Assembly (NCBI RefSeq): GCF_003589595.1 | Contig: NW_020654748.1 | Coordinates: 414,728-478,727 of the forward strand | Reading direction: 5' to 3' | DNA: 64,000 nt | Source: Hyposmocoma kahamanoa | Lineage: Eukaryota > Arthropoda > Insecta > Lepidoptera > Cosmopterigidae | In this document: in pieces, positions 21,061 to 32,634 of the stretch | Position numbering within the stretch: the stretch's first letter is position 1 | Layout: each line of letters starts with the position of its first letter | Program-made: the position numbers and the translations under genes | Notes under the pieces: generated by a model | Database searches by the model: none | Told to the model about the DNA's origin: nothing | Seen by the model: only the letters and a program-made list of their open reading frames with translations

Positions 21061-21545
21061 GTTTTTTTATTTATTTATTTCAGGCCACATACCCGTATAA
21101 TATATACCTTAAGGACTAACATACATACAATATAATAAAACACTATATCTAACTAATCTACACGAATTACAGGTAACCGGGCGCGGGATTGCCTGAAAGA
21201 AACTTCTTCCTTCGAAAGGACTGAAAATTCTTCCTTCATGAAGGTCGATAGATGTTCGGTCGGTACTATCACCACAAAAGAATTGAATTTCACGTTGTGG
21301 CGGGAGTCCAACCGCTCGACCATCGGGTTGTGTTTGGCTTTATGTCTGATGTATTCCACTATCTACTCAGACTTCGCGGAGTATTGCAATCGCAACAGGT
21401 TCAGCAGCGTCGTCTGCCTCTGTAGTTTTACAACTTCAGAGACAGGCACACGGGGAATACTTTTTCTCTTAGTTAGTACATTGCCGCCACTCGTGTTTCA
21501 AAGTGGCGGGTCGGTTACTTGAAGAGGCTACAGCAGCGTATGCAC
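21061..21545 (-). pseudogene. ORF1-only retroelement, 3' part (copy 1)
   Basis: Minus strand. It encodes a decayed ORF1-like (gag-like) protein end: IRHKAKHNPMVERLDSR, HNVKFNSFVV, VPTEHLSTFMKEE. The residues match the copy at 47287-48203. After the ORF1 end comes a 3' UTR with ACTAACATACATACAATATAAT and a TTTATTTATTTA tail. There is no reverse transcriptase sequence between ORF1 and the tail. It has frameshifts and is 5'-truncated at about 21545. Confidence 0.75.
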
Positions 21546-21659
21546 GTGTAATATTACGTATAATATTTATTTCAAATATCCATTGTTGATCTGTTTTCCA
21601 TTGATGATTCCTTCTTTACTATTCTTTATCTTATCGTATCAATGGAACACAGTATAATT

Positions 21660-22185
21660 GTTTTTTTATTTAGACATTTATTGCAGGCCACATGACCCTT
21701 ATATTATATATGTATACCTTAAGGACTAACATACAATATAATATGACTATAAAATAAACTAAACAACTAATCTACACATATTGCACTTATGGGTGACGTG
21801 TGACGCAATCTGGTGTTAGGTATCCGGCCGTGGAATCGCCAATATATGACACCCTTCGGCCATAACTCTTCCTTCATGAAGGCCGACAGATGTTCGGTCG
21901 GTACTCTCACCACAAACGAATTGAAATTCACGTTGTGGCGGGACTCCAACCTCTGGAATCTCTGATATTCTCTACTATCTCCTCACAGTTTGTGGAGTAA
22001 TGTAGTCGCGACAGGTACAGCAGCGTCGTCGATGTGAACGGCAAAAAGTTCGATCCTGTCGGTGCTGTGCCACATAGGCTTCGGCTGGTCGGCTTTCTCT
22101 TCCTCTTCACTACCTTTGTGAAGCCGTCCTCGTCGCATTGATCCGTCTGCCTATGTGGTTTTGCAACTTCGGAGATAGGCACACG
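21660..22185 (-). pseudogene. ORF1-only retroelement, 3' part (copy 2)
   Basis: Minus strand, about 115 bp from copy 1 and in the same orientation. It encodes ISEVAKPHRQTDQCDEDGFT, KVVKRKRKPTSRS, then a region with LYLSRLHYSTNCEEIVE, and FNSFVVRVPTEHLSAFMKEE, WPKGVIYWRF. It is frameshifted near 21950. The 3' UTR and tail match copy 1. At 22185 it is cut by the hAT-like B insertion. Confidence 0.8.
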
Positions 22186-22553
22186 CTTAGAATAATAACG
22201 CATAGAAACCTAGTCCGCACACGCTAAGTGAGGCAAATTGAAGCGCGCCAAAAGGGCCTACACGAGCGGGCGGGCCTTCTGTGCTCAAGGTCAACTTGCA
22301 CCGCGAACAGATCAAGAATTTTAGCTAAAAATGACAAAATGTGCGGTAAAAATACGTCAGACAAACATAAAATAGATACTAACATCACATTCCACAAGGA
22401 AGTAACGCGTTTCAACTTGTATTTTTATATAAATATTCACTAAAACCGAAAATTAACCTACTGCTAAAACTAGCCTACATGAATTTGATTTTTGCCTCAC
22501 TTGTGACAGTTCCTTTGATATGAAACTATCATTCTATGCGTTATTATTCTAAG
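22186..22553. mobile_element. hAT-like B MITE, copy 2
   Basis: A 368-bp element in the opposite orientation to the other copies. The terminal inverted repeats CTTAGAATAATAACGCATAG are perfect. The 8-bp duplication GGCACACG is perfect (22178-22185, 22554-22561). It is inserted in the coding part of ORF1-only copy 2. Non-coding. Confidence 0.92.
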
Positions 22554-22561
22554 GGCACACG

Positions 22562-23200
22562 CTTAATGCTTTCCATCGTGGTAAAAGAATTTGGCAATCG
22601 GCGTAACGTTGTGCCTAGGGTACGTCAGACGAACAAGTAAGTATACGTCATGCGAGAGGCTCCTTTCGTGCACCTCGTACGTGCATTCTTTGGTAAGGGA
22701 GGCCAGACAAATCGGAATAAGAAATACTTGAACATCGAGCAACACGAGAATGCGCACGTATCTTTCAACTTGAACCGCGTTCACAATAGCTCGGACAAAG
22801 GAGTGGGCGAAGCGGCATTGATGCGAATGGCTTACAATTGTTTAATTTAAAGAATGGACCTTCTGCACTTCGACTAATGAGGAGAGATATGGGAATAGAT
22901 TGTAAACGTCGTGAAGTAAGTTCAAAAGATGATGACGTATATGGTTATGGGTATTCGTTTATGTCGTTGGTTAATCTTTTAGTCGTGGCTTGGATTGCGA
23001 AATGTCCCGACACGACTTTAAAAGACAATGAGCAAAGTAACCCATGCCTGATAAGTTTCACACGTACCCTTGGTATAAACAATATATATACGCCATATAT
23101 GCGTAAAAAATATTTTCATCACATAAAAGTGATAAAAATGACATGTACCATAAAACAGAATCCTGATGAATCAAGAATTGACTTTTGTTGACTCAACAAT
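22562..23200. other. unassigned stretch with a 117-codon ORF
   Basis: An open frame at 22838-23191 (plus) encodes no motif I recognise and is flanked by repeats. It may be part of an unrecognised element or chance. No promoter or splice evidence. Confidence 0.3.
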
Positions 23201-23204
23201 AACC

Positions 23205-23300
23205 GTCAACCGTGATCATGGGACCTGTAAGGGGCCCGAAACGTCGGTTTGTTTGAAAAAACAAATATACGCGATTTAAATCCGGAAAAATAATTTCATT
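23205..23300 (+). repeat. dispersed repeat G
   Basis: GTGATCATGGGACCTGTAAG, then GAAACGTCGGTTTGTTTG and ATATACGCGATTTAAATCCG. The same order recurs at 28145-28245; the last segment recurs diverged at about 49815-49845. Non-coding. Confidence 0.7.
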
Positions 23301-23467
23301 TCCTAAAACTTACGATGTTACAGAAGTCGTGCTAGAAGTTATTTCGTAATTATTTTCACATAATCATTCATTTATATCATACAAAAATATAACTCATTGT
23401 TTTATTGTTAAATAAATATAGAAAGTCTGTTTTTAACATGTAACAAAAGAAAAAACGCACAAAGAAG

Positions 23468-23702
23468 ATTTTTTTTATAGCATCAAGTGACGGAACGAAC
23501 AGGTTGTGCGCCTGATGGTACGCTGTGATGGCATGTCCATAACAGTTACAGTGCCACTCAGAGCTTTAAATCGCAAAGATCTTAGGTTCACTACCACTGC
23601 GCCCCTCACCGTGAGACATAAGTTGACAAGCCCGTGTGCCTGTATTTTTACTAGTAATGCTAACATTAATTTTACCTCCTCCTTTTTTGAAGTCGGTTAA
23701 TA
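23468..23702 (-). repeat. family C copy joined to a repeat E tail
   Basis: 23468-23655 is family C, minus (ATCAAGTGACGGAACGAAC ... CCCGTGTGCCTGTA). At 23670-23702 a repeat E tail follows (CTCCTCCTTTTTTGAAGTCG). Non-coding. Confidence 0.6.
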
Positions 23703-23807
23703 ATAGACGAATGAGTAGAAATTTTAATCGATATGACCATTTTAAATGTAATTTTCTTAAATAATAAATTAATCATGGCCCATAGGATACCTACTCCAGT
23801 AGGGTAA

Positions 23808-24385
23808 AGCGGCAGATATACAGACCTTATTTTGTGATGCAAAACGAGCAATTCGTTCTGTGTACCGTTTAGATTCTCGAGCTTCTCTAAGAGAAAAGTT
23901 TAAGGAGACTGGGAATACGACTGTAGCATCACATTACATTTACACAAATATTTTGTATGTTCGTAAAAATATATATAATTTCATTAGGAAAAAAGATATC
24001 CATAGCATTAACCTTAGAACTAAGTCCAAACTCACGGTACCACGATTTCGTCTAACAAAGGTAAACGATTTTTTTATAGGGAATTGTATACATTTTTGTC
24101 ATAACATTCCGGAGCACATATTAAAGATTAGCATCTCCTAAGTTTAAAACTTGCATCAAAAGTATTTTAATTGAAAAGTCATATTACAAAATTGTAGACT
24201 ACGTGTTAAATAAAGATGTATGGATATAGATTCCACACAAATTTGAATATAAAGTTTATTTGAAAAGAGCAATCCCTAGAGTTTCTTGCTCGTTCTGCTC
24301 AGGGAAGTTAGCATAGTGAACAAGCGTTAGCTTAAAAAAATGAGGTTTTCAAGTGTAATTTAGTTTAATAAATGACTTTGACTTT
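23808..24385 (+). pseudogene. Jockey/CR1-like LINE ORF2 C-terminus and 3' UTR
   Basis: The frame from about 23815 reads KRAIRSVYRLDSRASLREKF, then TTVASHYIYTNILYVRKNI, TKSKLTVPRFRL and FCHNIPEHI. This is the post-RT tail of the LINE family whose RT is at 50341-50890; both share the GGTAAAGCGGCAGATAT start. The 3' UTR follows (GTATTTTAATTGAAAAGTCA) with a further tail at 24240-24385 (GAGTTTCTTGCTCGTTCT). It is 5'-truncated and inactive. Confidence 0.75.
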
Positions 24386-24809
24386 AACTCAGATTATGAT
24401 TACTGTAGTCGAAAACGATAACACGTAATTGATTATCCACTTCCGCGTACAGCATGTCAACCTCCATAATTAAGCACCACCCCTATTCACTAAAAAGTTT
24501 TTCTCTTGCAACCAATAGTAAATGTTCATATGAAATAAAAATGTTAACACGCTCAAACTACTACGAGATGAGAGATAAGATTTTTTACTACTCGCCGTAT
24601 AATCAGACAGCCTGTAATTAATCAAACGATGTAATCTGATGACCACCAACGGAGTTAAGCGTTCTTAGATAACCGTGAAAATGATGTTTGACATCAATTG
24701 AGACAATTTTTTAATATTACACAGAGGACTGTACACTACAGCGTATTGTAGGACTTTGTGAATAGATATAGGCCAAAAAGAGTATGTAATATTGTCTGTA
24801 GTATGCAAT

Positions 24810-25235
24810 CAGTAGAGCTCCATGTAAAGAGTTCGTCCAGGGAAGTACTGCCACCTTACCTATTTCTGCTGCAATGTGAACATTACTGCGTTCCGGTTTC
24901 GAAGGGTAGCGGTGCTGGTAAATTTACAGGCACGTGGGATTTGTCAACTTATGTCACAGGGTGTCGGGCCCAGTGGTAGGAAACCCAAGATCTTTGCGAT
25001 TTAAAGCTCTGAGTAACACTGTAACTCTTACTGGCGTGCCATCACAGCTTACCATCAGGCGCACGACTTGTTCGTCCCGTCCACAGAAGAAATCTGTGAT
25101 CCCGTCGCTTGATGTTATAAAAATAAAATCAGTCTGGATGGCAGTGCCTCTCAGATCTTTGTGATTAAAGCTCTGAGTGGCATACTGCAGTTGTCAGGGA
25201 CAGGCGTGTCGCTTACCACCAGACACAAGACTTAA
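24810..25235 (+). repeat. family C copies (one long, one partial)
   Basis: 24810-25115 runs from AGAGCTCCATGTAAAGAG through CATTACTGCGTTCCGG to GGCGCACGACTTGTTCGTCC. A second partial copy at 25135-25235 repeats the end (GTGCCTCTCAGATCTTTGTG ... GCTTACCACCAGAC). Non-coding. Confidence 0.7.
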
Positions 25236-25239
25236 AAAA

Positions 25240-26130
25240 TAAAAATAAAAACTCGACGTTATTAGTGTAGGATTGCATACTCGTCGTCCTGCGTATGATT
25301 AAAAAAAAATCCAAAACATGGCAGGTCCTTAAATCTTTGGCCATTTGATATGCCTTCCTTATTTTCTGGACCAAGGGTTATTATTATTATTATTTATGTA
25401 ATATATAAAAACATTACAGTTTTCCTTAAATAAAATGCATGGTCCTACAAAACTGAGTATTCAGTTTGACTGTGAGATCAAATGAATCTCGCTTTTATAT
25501 ACATAACCTTAAAACTTTAATAATACATATATTTTTCCTAACATGTATTTTAACAATAATATATTCTAAATTTGATAACTAATGCTGAAACAAAAGATGA
25601 TAAAATTTTCTTTTCGTTGGTTCAAGTCTAATAACCTCGGGTAAACTGTTGTTAAACAGTTCTTCATATCTATCACGGTGGCGGCGTTTCCAATGTAGTC
25701 GAGTGGACTCCTTCTCACGTGTCCGTACCCCTTCAGCCTACTCTTTTGGAGCTTATCTTACTTGATATTTTTAAATGTTTGAAAGCCGTATTATTTCACT
25801 TTAAAAAATACCGTATCTACTATATTTAAAGTGTCCTTCCGTATCTCTTTATACAGGCTGTCCCAAAACTCTACGTCGACCGGGTACCGCGTAAGAGTCC
25901 AGGAGGGGCCAGGTGGCAAAAAAAAGAAAAAATCCATTTCACTTATTTAAGAGATAACAGACATATTTTTGAAAATGTTGAAAATGAACGAATGATAGGA
26001 ATAATTAATGTTGGTAGATTAACGACACAACAAGAATAAACGGGCATGTATGAAGAGACTGATGGGTGTGGATGAGATGAAGGAGGTTTGTCAGGAACGT
26101 AGCAAGTCATCAAAAAATCGTCAAAGTCAA
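25240..26130. other. non-coding stretch with an (ATT)n run
   Basis: A short TTATTATTATTATTATT microsatellite lies near 25378-25395. No gene recognised. Confidence 0.4.
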
Positions 26131-26800
26131 ATCATTTATTCCATAGGTAAAATTTTTATACTTGAAAACATTGACTTACAAATAAATGGACGACGGGTCT
26201 AATACAAAAATCACGAAAAAATGTCCCAGGTCAACCTATTTAAACGTAGTGACATGTAAAGGAATATGAAACAGCTAAAACGTTGAATTTAAATTGTAAT
26301 GTCATCGCAGTACTGTCTAATTTTGCTCGCTGTCAGTCGAACAAACGAAGACTAAAGCGTGAATGACGCTCTGTATACGATTTTAACGCCCTATAAGTTC
26401 GGACACTTTTTAGCGCGGACCCGACGTCCATATAATTGTAAATCAATGCTTGAAAACGTCATTTTTAAGCTACAGCTCACTACGCTGACCTCCCTGAGAA
26501 GAACGAGCAAGAAACTCTAGAGATTGCTCTTTTCAAATAAACTTAAATGGAATGGACACTTTGAATCATAATTGTGTGAAATCTAGACTCTTGTTGTCTT
26601 GTCCGTATATCTTTATCTAAACTCTTCAATTTAGTAATATGACTTTTCAATTAAAATACTTTTAATGTAAGCTTCCTGCTTAGGACATGATAATCTTAAG
26701 ATATTCTCCGGAATGTTATTGTAAAAACGTATACGGTTATACTTTTTGTCAGTTTATACTTCTCAATCATTCCCTTTAAAATTGCAGAAACCGACACCTA
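26130..26800 (-). mobile_element. Jockey/CR1-like LINE 3' end, split by hAT-like A
   Basis: 26130-26168 (TTTATTCCATAGGTAAAATT ... CTTGAAAA) and 26449-26560 (GAGCAAGAAACTCTAGAGA) are one LINE 3' UTR interrupted at 26169. Further, 26630-26790 (ATGACTTTTCAATTAAAATA ... CTCCGGAATGTTATTG) is the inverse of the sequence at about 24100-24190. Non-coding. Confidence 0.7.
26169..26448. mobile_element. hAT-like A MITE, copy 2
   Basis: 280 bp, ends CATTGACTTACAA and TTGTAAATCAATG. Perfect 8-bp duplication CTTGAAAA (26161-26168, 26449-26456). It is inserted in a LINE 3' UTR. Non-coding. Confidence 0.9.
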
Positions 26801-27449
26801 CCAATCTACGACGATCTACCAATCGTCGCCATCACAATCAGAGAAGCCAACAAAAAGCAAACTAATACAGGACAATGATTTGATGAGATTTTTACGACCT
26901 CCGTGATCGAGAGGCTTGTACCTTGTTTTCATGGTATCGCCGTCTTTTAGGTCCCGGGTGCAAAGTTCGGCCGGGTTAGTGTAAAAACTAACTTTTCTAC
27001 ATTGTCTATTTATTTTATTTACAATAATAAAAGTAAAACATCGTCGCTCTGACGTTTTCCTATCGCTATTAACGCTGTACTTGGGTACTTACTTGTCTAG
27101 TAGTAAGTGATCTTACAAACTCTTGATCTATTATCTCAAAGTCACCCAGCGTCCTGCATTTGCTCCGATCTCCAGACACTAGGCGCCTACTAATTGATGT
27201 AAGCTGACACCACTATCAGATAATGCAGTGCTGATGGATTAACGTGCTAATAGGGTATTAATAAATGGACATAATAGACACGAGTTTGGTTTTAAGGTTA
27301 GATGGAGTCCATTGTGATATTTGAAACCTTTTTAAGAAAAACGGGATGTTGATATTTTAACGACGTGACTTTTTTGACGAAACGTGTTTGTTGACTTTAA
27401 ATCGTCACAAATCCTAGAGACAAACGGTGTCCCTTTTTGTTTTTTTTTT

Positions 27450-27680
27450 ATAATATCAAGTGACGGAACCAATAAGTCGTGCGCCTGATGGTAAGCTACA
27501 TATGCCTGTCCATATCAGTTGCAATGCCCCTCTTTAGATCGCAAAGATCGTAGGAGCATTGACACTGTGCCCGTCACCATGAGACATAAGTTGACAAGTC
27601 CCAACTGCATGAAATAGGCATGATGGCAGTACTTCCCTGCACAAACTCTTTCACAAGGAACTCTACTGCCACTCATTCGC
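27450..27680 (-). repeat. family C repeat copy
   Basis: TATAATATCAAGTGACGGAA ... CGCCTGATGGTAAGCTACAT ... CAAGGAACTCTACTGCCACT. The central section is shortened. Non-coding. Confidence 0.7.
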
Positions 27681-27884
27681 TACTTTTGAAGACAAAATTG
27701 TTTGTTTTTTTTTACTTAATTACTTAGATGTATTTAGAACATACAAAATTTTATTGTGTATAAGACACTGAGCTTTCTACTGATTAAAATAATCACAAGA
27801 CAACATTGTGCCGATATAAGATTGTCCGTATTTTTTTGGGTGCGTATGTTACGATTTATAAACCGATTTTGGTTATTATTTCTA

Positions 27885-28030
27885 TGTTGGAAAGAGGGTA
27901 CCTCAGTATTGATCTCATATAAATTTGGAGAAAATATTCCACCTCTAAGGATGGAAAACTAGGGGATGAATTCGTTTTCGCGCACTTTCCGTTAACCGAT
28001 ACCAATGAAACTTGGCAAATAGATGTAATT
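27885..28030 (-). repeat. dispersed repeat E, inverse copy
   Basis: Inverse of 6300-6400: AATATTCCACCTCTAAGGAT, then GGGGATGAATTCG and CGCACTTTCCG. Non-coding. Confidence 0.55.
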
Positions 28031-28144
28031 CCAATAAAAAAAAACCGATAAGCAGCTTTTGAGATCTTTTTTTTTTAATAAAAATGTTGTAATTATCGAA
28101 GTTTTTGCGATTGTTGCACAGAGGAAATGGAACTACTTAAATCG

Positions 28145-28245
28145 CGCATATGCGGTTGACAGTCAACCGTGACCATGGGACCTGTAAAGGTCCTGAAACG
28201 TCGGTTTGTTTGAAAAAATAAATATACGCGATTTAAATCCGGAAA
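28145..28245 (+). repeat. dispersed repeat G, second copy
   Basis: CGTGACCATGGGACCTGTAA, then CTGAAACGTCGGTTTGTTTG and ATATACGCGATTTAAATCCG, as at 23205. It includes the small palindrome GGACCTGTAAAGGTCC. Non-coding. Confidence 0.7.
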
Positions 28246-28459
28246 ACTTGTTTTAGAAATTCTAGAAAGCCATCGATATGATAAATTATTTTTGCTTTAA
28301 AGATTTAGTAAGTATTTTTTTCATTATTACACAAAACTGGTATTGAAACCTATATTAGCAGTAATCACATCACTTCTTGGCGGCAGAAATAGGTAAGGTA
28401 GCAATACTTCGCTCTGTTGCCACTAAAATTGTACATAACTAATATAAAAATATAATTGA

Positions 28460-28790
28460 TTCATCATCATCAACTTACACGCATCCACTGATGGAGATAA
28501 GCCACCCCTGGAGCATGCCAACTTTCCCGGTGCCGCCCGCATCCAGCCACTGCCGGCCACCTTGCTCAGGTCGTCCGTCCATCTAGCTGTAGGGCGTCCC
28601 ACACTACGTTTTCCTTGACGTGGTTGCCATTCCGGAACAAGTCTGCTCCATCGGCGATTAACCCTCCTGCAGCCATACCCGCCCACTGCCACTTAAGCTT
28701 ACTGATTTTGCGAGCTATGTTCACTTTAATTCTCCGACGTATGACCTCGTTAGGGATTCGGTCCATCAGAGAAACCCCAAACATAGCATA
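28460..28790 (-). pseudogene. RTE-like LINE ORF2 C-terminal remnant
   Basis: On the minus strand, pieces read GVSLMDRIPNEVIRRRIKV, KISKLKWQWAG, then CRRVNRRWSRLVPEWQPRQ, GKRSVGRPTARWTDDLSKV and AGSGWMRAA. This is the C-terminal signature (KLKW.WAGH..R, GR...RW.DDL) of RTE-type LINE polyproteins common in insects. Two frames are needed, so it is broken. The RT domain itself is absent. Confidence 0.75.
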
Positions 28791-28869
28791 ATAGATAACT
28801 TATTAAAAATTGATATTATTTTTTTAAATGTTTCGAGTTCTTAGGTCACGATTGTTAGATCATTATTTC

Positions 28870-29085
28870 GTTCCAGTTTTGAAGGGTTGGGATGCTCGTG
28901 AAATTACAGGCACATGGGACTTGCCAACTTATGTCCCAGGGTGACGGACGCGGTTGCAGTGCCCCTCATATCTTAGCGATTTAAAGCTCTGAGTGGCACT
29001 GCAACAGTTATGGACAGGCGTGTCGCTTAACACCAGGTGCACGACTTGTGCGTCCCGTCGCTTGATATTATAAAAAAAACAACCA
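28870..29085 (+). repeat. family C repeat copy (5'-truncated)
   Basis: GTTCCAGTTTTGAAGGGTTG, then ATTACAGGCACATGGGACTT ... CACCAGGTGCACGACTTGTG and CGCTTGATATTATAAAA. Non-coding. Confidence 0.7.
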
Positions 29086-29269
29086 AGCCAGGTATCACGG
29101 ACAGCCCTGTATGCGGAGCGTGAATGGAGGGGGAGGAAACTGCAGTCCTCAGCAAACCCAGGAGGCTACTGAGATTCCTGGAGGAACTCGGGTGGTACGA
29201 GTAGGACCCTGCACCCACCACACGTAAAATAGGATTACAGACGTCGAACACCAGCTCGTTACACCTCCT

Positions 29270-29510
29270 GCTGCTAAGCAGAGCTTCTTGTGAAAGAGTT
29301 CATCCAGAGAAGTACTGCCACCTTACCCATGTCTGCCGGTTTTGAAGGGTGCTGGTGAAATCACAGGCACATAGGACTTGTCATCTTATATCTCAGGGTG
29401 ACGCGCGCGGTGGCAGTGCCTCTCAGATTTTGGGATTTAAAGCTCTAACTAAGCACTGCAGCTGATAAGGATCGGAGTGTCGCTTACCACCAGGCGCACG
29501 ACTTGTATTA
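29270..29510 (+). repeat. family C repeat copy
   Basis: AGCAGAGCTTCTTGTGAAAG ... CTGCCACCTTACCC ... TTTAAAGCTCTAACT ... CACCAGGCGCACGACTTGTA. Non-coding. Confidence 0.7.
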
Positions 29511-29963
29511 AAAGTGTCATAAAATAAACGAACAATAAAAAATTGTTGGTTTTTATTTCTGAACCTCTCTAGTACATTAATCCGTTATCTTTACAAAAAA
29601 GATAACTTTAACCAGATCTTAACTGTCCGAGCTCAAAGCAGAGTGGTGATATTGCAGCCATTAACAAGTCTTTGAATATTAAAATAGAAATAAAATGACC
29701 CTTACTAATGGATGTTATCAGTGACTAGATTAAGTTGTAAGTTAACTTGTAACTTAACTGGCTAATAAACTAAGCAGGTTTATTTGTCATGTATCTATGT
29801 GTCCATTAGTGTAAGAGATAGTGTTTCTATGTATATTTAATTTGTATTGGAAATAATTCAAATGGTCTACTACTTACTGCTTGGAAATATGGGGAGAAGT
29901 AGACCTCGATCAGATTGGGTATGTCTTTGAAAAATGTTAAAAGTAACTTCACCAGCACCCTTA

Positions 29964-31143
29964 GGCTGATTACACCCGGCGCCAAAACAACAGTGACACC
30001 GCCGCCGCGTAGTCGCCCTAGCATTTGTTTACATACTTTCATAAACGCACCGCAGCCAGGGCTCCATCACTCACTCAAGGTTACGCGATAAGTGTCTAAC
30101 GTCGGCGCAAGCGCTCATACAAGTCTTTCATTTATGAGCATTTGGTTCCGCATGACTGCACACGGCGGGAAATGTTATTTTCACCTCTCTGAACGCGTGC
30201 TTAGATTCCTTTTTCCTCGTACTGAGCGCCTGGTGTCATTAACCAGGTATAGTTGGCTATTATAGCGAAGGTGTTATCGATTTTGTACGACAGTGATGTA
30301 CCTGTTACGTAGTAACTATTAACATTCCAAATACCTAGAGCACATAGTAACAGTCGGCCTCGGAGACAATGTTGACATGGAACGTGAGCGGAGGGCATTG
30401 TCTAGGAGAGCGAATATATTAGCTCGCAGGTTTGCGCGGAGTTCAATAGGAGTGAAGATCACTCTCTTCCATGCGTACTGCACTCACTTCATTGTACACC
30501 TGCGCACTGTGGGCCAACTATTCGCAAAGAGAGAACAGCGTGCTCCGTGTGCAATTCAATTATGCGTTTAGGGCGTTAGGTATTGGGGCTACCCCGCTCC
30601 TGCAGCGCCTCGAGTATGTTCGCGGCGGCATGCACTGATTGCTTCAACACAACGATGCGCAAAAGGTGTGCACCACTGGTGCGCAGAGTGAGCATGCCCG
30701 CTATGATGCCGGTTATGAAGGTACGATGCCGGTTATGGAGGCAATCGATTTAGACATTAATAAACTATGTAGTACGTGTAATATTAATTAGAATTTTGTT
30801 TTTTATTTAATTTTATTTCAATTTTATTATATTTTTATAACCTTTATTGTCTTTTTAGTTGTGATTATATTATTTTAGTTCTTAACTGTAGGTATTAATT
30901 ATTAATTCAATTTCAATGTAATTTATTTTGATATGGATCATTGTCGACCGAAATAAAAATATTTATATTTATTATTTTATTAAGTAATCTGTGCCGCGGC
31001 GTTAGTTAAAACAGCGGCGACAATTCTCTGCTAGTGTACGATTTTAGTTGATCACGCTATTGGTGCTGAGATAAGACGTCGCAAGTTTTGCGGCCCCTCG
31101 GTGGTAAAAAATACCGCCTCAGAGGCGCCATGTGTAATCAGCC
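29964..31143. mobile_element. DNA-transposon remnant with GGCTGATTACAC ends, containing a LINE
   Basis: The left end GGCTGATTACAC..GGCGCC (29964-29983) is matched by its inverse GGCGCC..GTGTAATCAGCC at the right (31124-31143). The bases just outside are TTA and TGA, a near match for a 3-bp duplication. No transposase was seen. A truncated LINE (30370-30985) occupies the middle. Treat as a candidate. Confidence 0.5.
30370..30985 (+). pseudogene. LINE ORF2 C-terminus and 3' UTR (third family)
   Basis: One frame reads MERERRALSRRANILARRFA, then RSSIGVKITLFHAYCTHF. After shifts it continues with GQLFAKR-type and MRKRCAPLVRRVSMPAM-type pieces (about 30500-30700). This RR.NML.R.F..C...VK..LF.AYC pattern follows the RT in a LINE group common in Lepidoptera. 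The AT-rich tail ends near 30980 with CCGAAATAAAAATATTTATA. Frameshifted, 5'-truncated and inactive. Confidence 0.65.
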
Positions 31144-31329
31144 TGAGAACGCTCTCAAATTAAGCGCGGCCCAGTTGCGCCACTGCAGCTCGTTTAGGAA
31201 CGTGTAATTTAAAGACACCCTTACTCTTCTAAATCAGAGGGTCTACCACAGGGCGCGACTCGCGCGAGTTCTCAATGTGAAAGTATTAGGTACCGTCGTA
31301 CTAGCCCTACAATCAATCAATCATCAATC

Positions 31330-31665
31330 AGCCTATTGCAGTCCACTGGACGTAAGCCTCCCCAAGTGTACGCCATAGTGCCCGATCACCCGTTTTCCGC
31401 ATTTAACCACTACCCGCGACCTTCTTCAGATCGTCGGTCCATCTTGCAGGGGGACATCCAAAATTACGTTTCCCGAGGCGTGGTCTCCAGTCAAGAACTC
31501 GTCTACTCCATCGCTCATCGGTTCTGCGACAGATGTGGCCAGTCCACTGACACTTCAGCTTGCTACAATACTGGACGATGTCCACAACTACAGTCTTAAC
31601 GAGATACCCAGCATAGCCCACCATTTCCATAGCTCGTTGGGCGACGTGTAGTCCATGAGTCATGA
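31330..31665 (-). pseudogene. RTE-like LINE ORF2 C-terminal remnant
   Basis: A minus-strand frame reads VDIVQYCSKLKCQWTGHIC, then RRTDERWSRRVLDWRPRLGK and PPARWTDDLKKVAGSG, the same C-terminal signature as 28460-28790. Upstream on that strand comes LMTHGLHVAQRAMEMVGYAG. Open for about 86 codons but lacking the RT. Confidence 0.75.
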
Positions 31666-31704
31666 TATCGCAAGTCCAGCCCCACAGAACACACTAATTC
31701 TTAC

Positions 31705-31757
31705 ATACTGGTGGCAGTACTTCCTTAGACGAACTCTTTCACGAAGAGCTCTACTGC
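31705..31757 (-). repeat. family C end fragment
   Basis: GGTGGCAGTACTTCC ... GAACTCTTTCACGAAGAGCT ... CTACTGCTACT. Only one end of the family is present. Confidence 0.55.
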
Positions 31758-32184
31758 TACTAAAAAACTGAATGAACTCGTGTACTTTTTGCTACTTTAT
31801 TACGATATTTGTATTTAAAAGGTTATCACTTGTCGGTTTCTTAAAAAGATATGGCTTTTATTCTCTGCCCAACAGTTTTAGACGCATTGAACTATGACGA
31901 ATAAATAGTTGTACCGTGGTAGTGGTAAGAAGAGGACGAGTTGTGTCAACCATTCAGTAAATAAATAATAACGAAACCATGAAATGTTTCTTTCAACGTA
32001 CAGAATGTTCTAGAGAAGCATTTGCGTGACGTCAATCTGAGTGCTGCGGTTGACTCGATAAAATTGACGATTTAATGTCGATAGTGTAGTACTTACCGAT
32101 AAATGTAACGAATATTTTTTTGCCACAAATAGATTGATATTGTAATATGAAGTTTACTGACTACCACGATGTTATACTACTTAC

Positions 32185-32605
32185 TTACTTACTTCGCTGG
32201 CTCAGCGAACCGAAGTGGATCTTGGCCTCCGACACTAAGATGCGCCACTCATCGCTCTTCTGTGCCGCTTGTTGACAAACGTCTATTCGAAACTCACACA
32301 GGTCTTTGTGGACTTGGTCGATCCAGCGATATCTAGAACGTCCAACCGGTCTTCTGCCAGTCGGTTGCCCCAGATATGCTTTTTTGACTGCACGATCCTC
32401 ACCCATCCTCGCGACGTGGCTAAGCCAGCGAAGTCGGGCTGATTTGATGTCTCCCATGATGTTAGCTCTTTTATCAGATCCTCGATCTCTAGATTTTGTC
32501 CCAGATGTCCCAGAATCTTCCTGAAGATTTTCCTCTCCGCCACTAAGAGTTTGTTCTCCTCCTTCAACGTCAGTGTCCAGGCTTCGCATCTGTACATTAA
32601 GAACG
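32185..32605 (-). pseudogene. RTE-like LINE ORF2 C-terminal remnant (second subfamily)
   Basis: Two overlapping minus-strand frames carry one protein with shifts: YRCEAWTLTLKEENKLLVAE and RKIFRKILG in one; DIKSARLRWLSHVARMGEDR, AVKKAYLGQPTGRRPVGRSR and YRWIDQVHKDL in the other. This is the typical tail of RTE-type LINEs (G.EAWTL....LL..E...LR.I.G; RLRWLGHV.RM). It ends with a run of ACTTACTTACTT at about 32181-32192. Confidence 0.8.
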
Positions 32606-32634
32606 ATGATTTACTACGATGATTTTTTTTTAAT

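Noticed and set aside
22838..23191. 117-codon open frame
   Set aside because: No recognised motif, flanked by repeats, no splice or promoter evidence. Listed only as an unassigned stretch.
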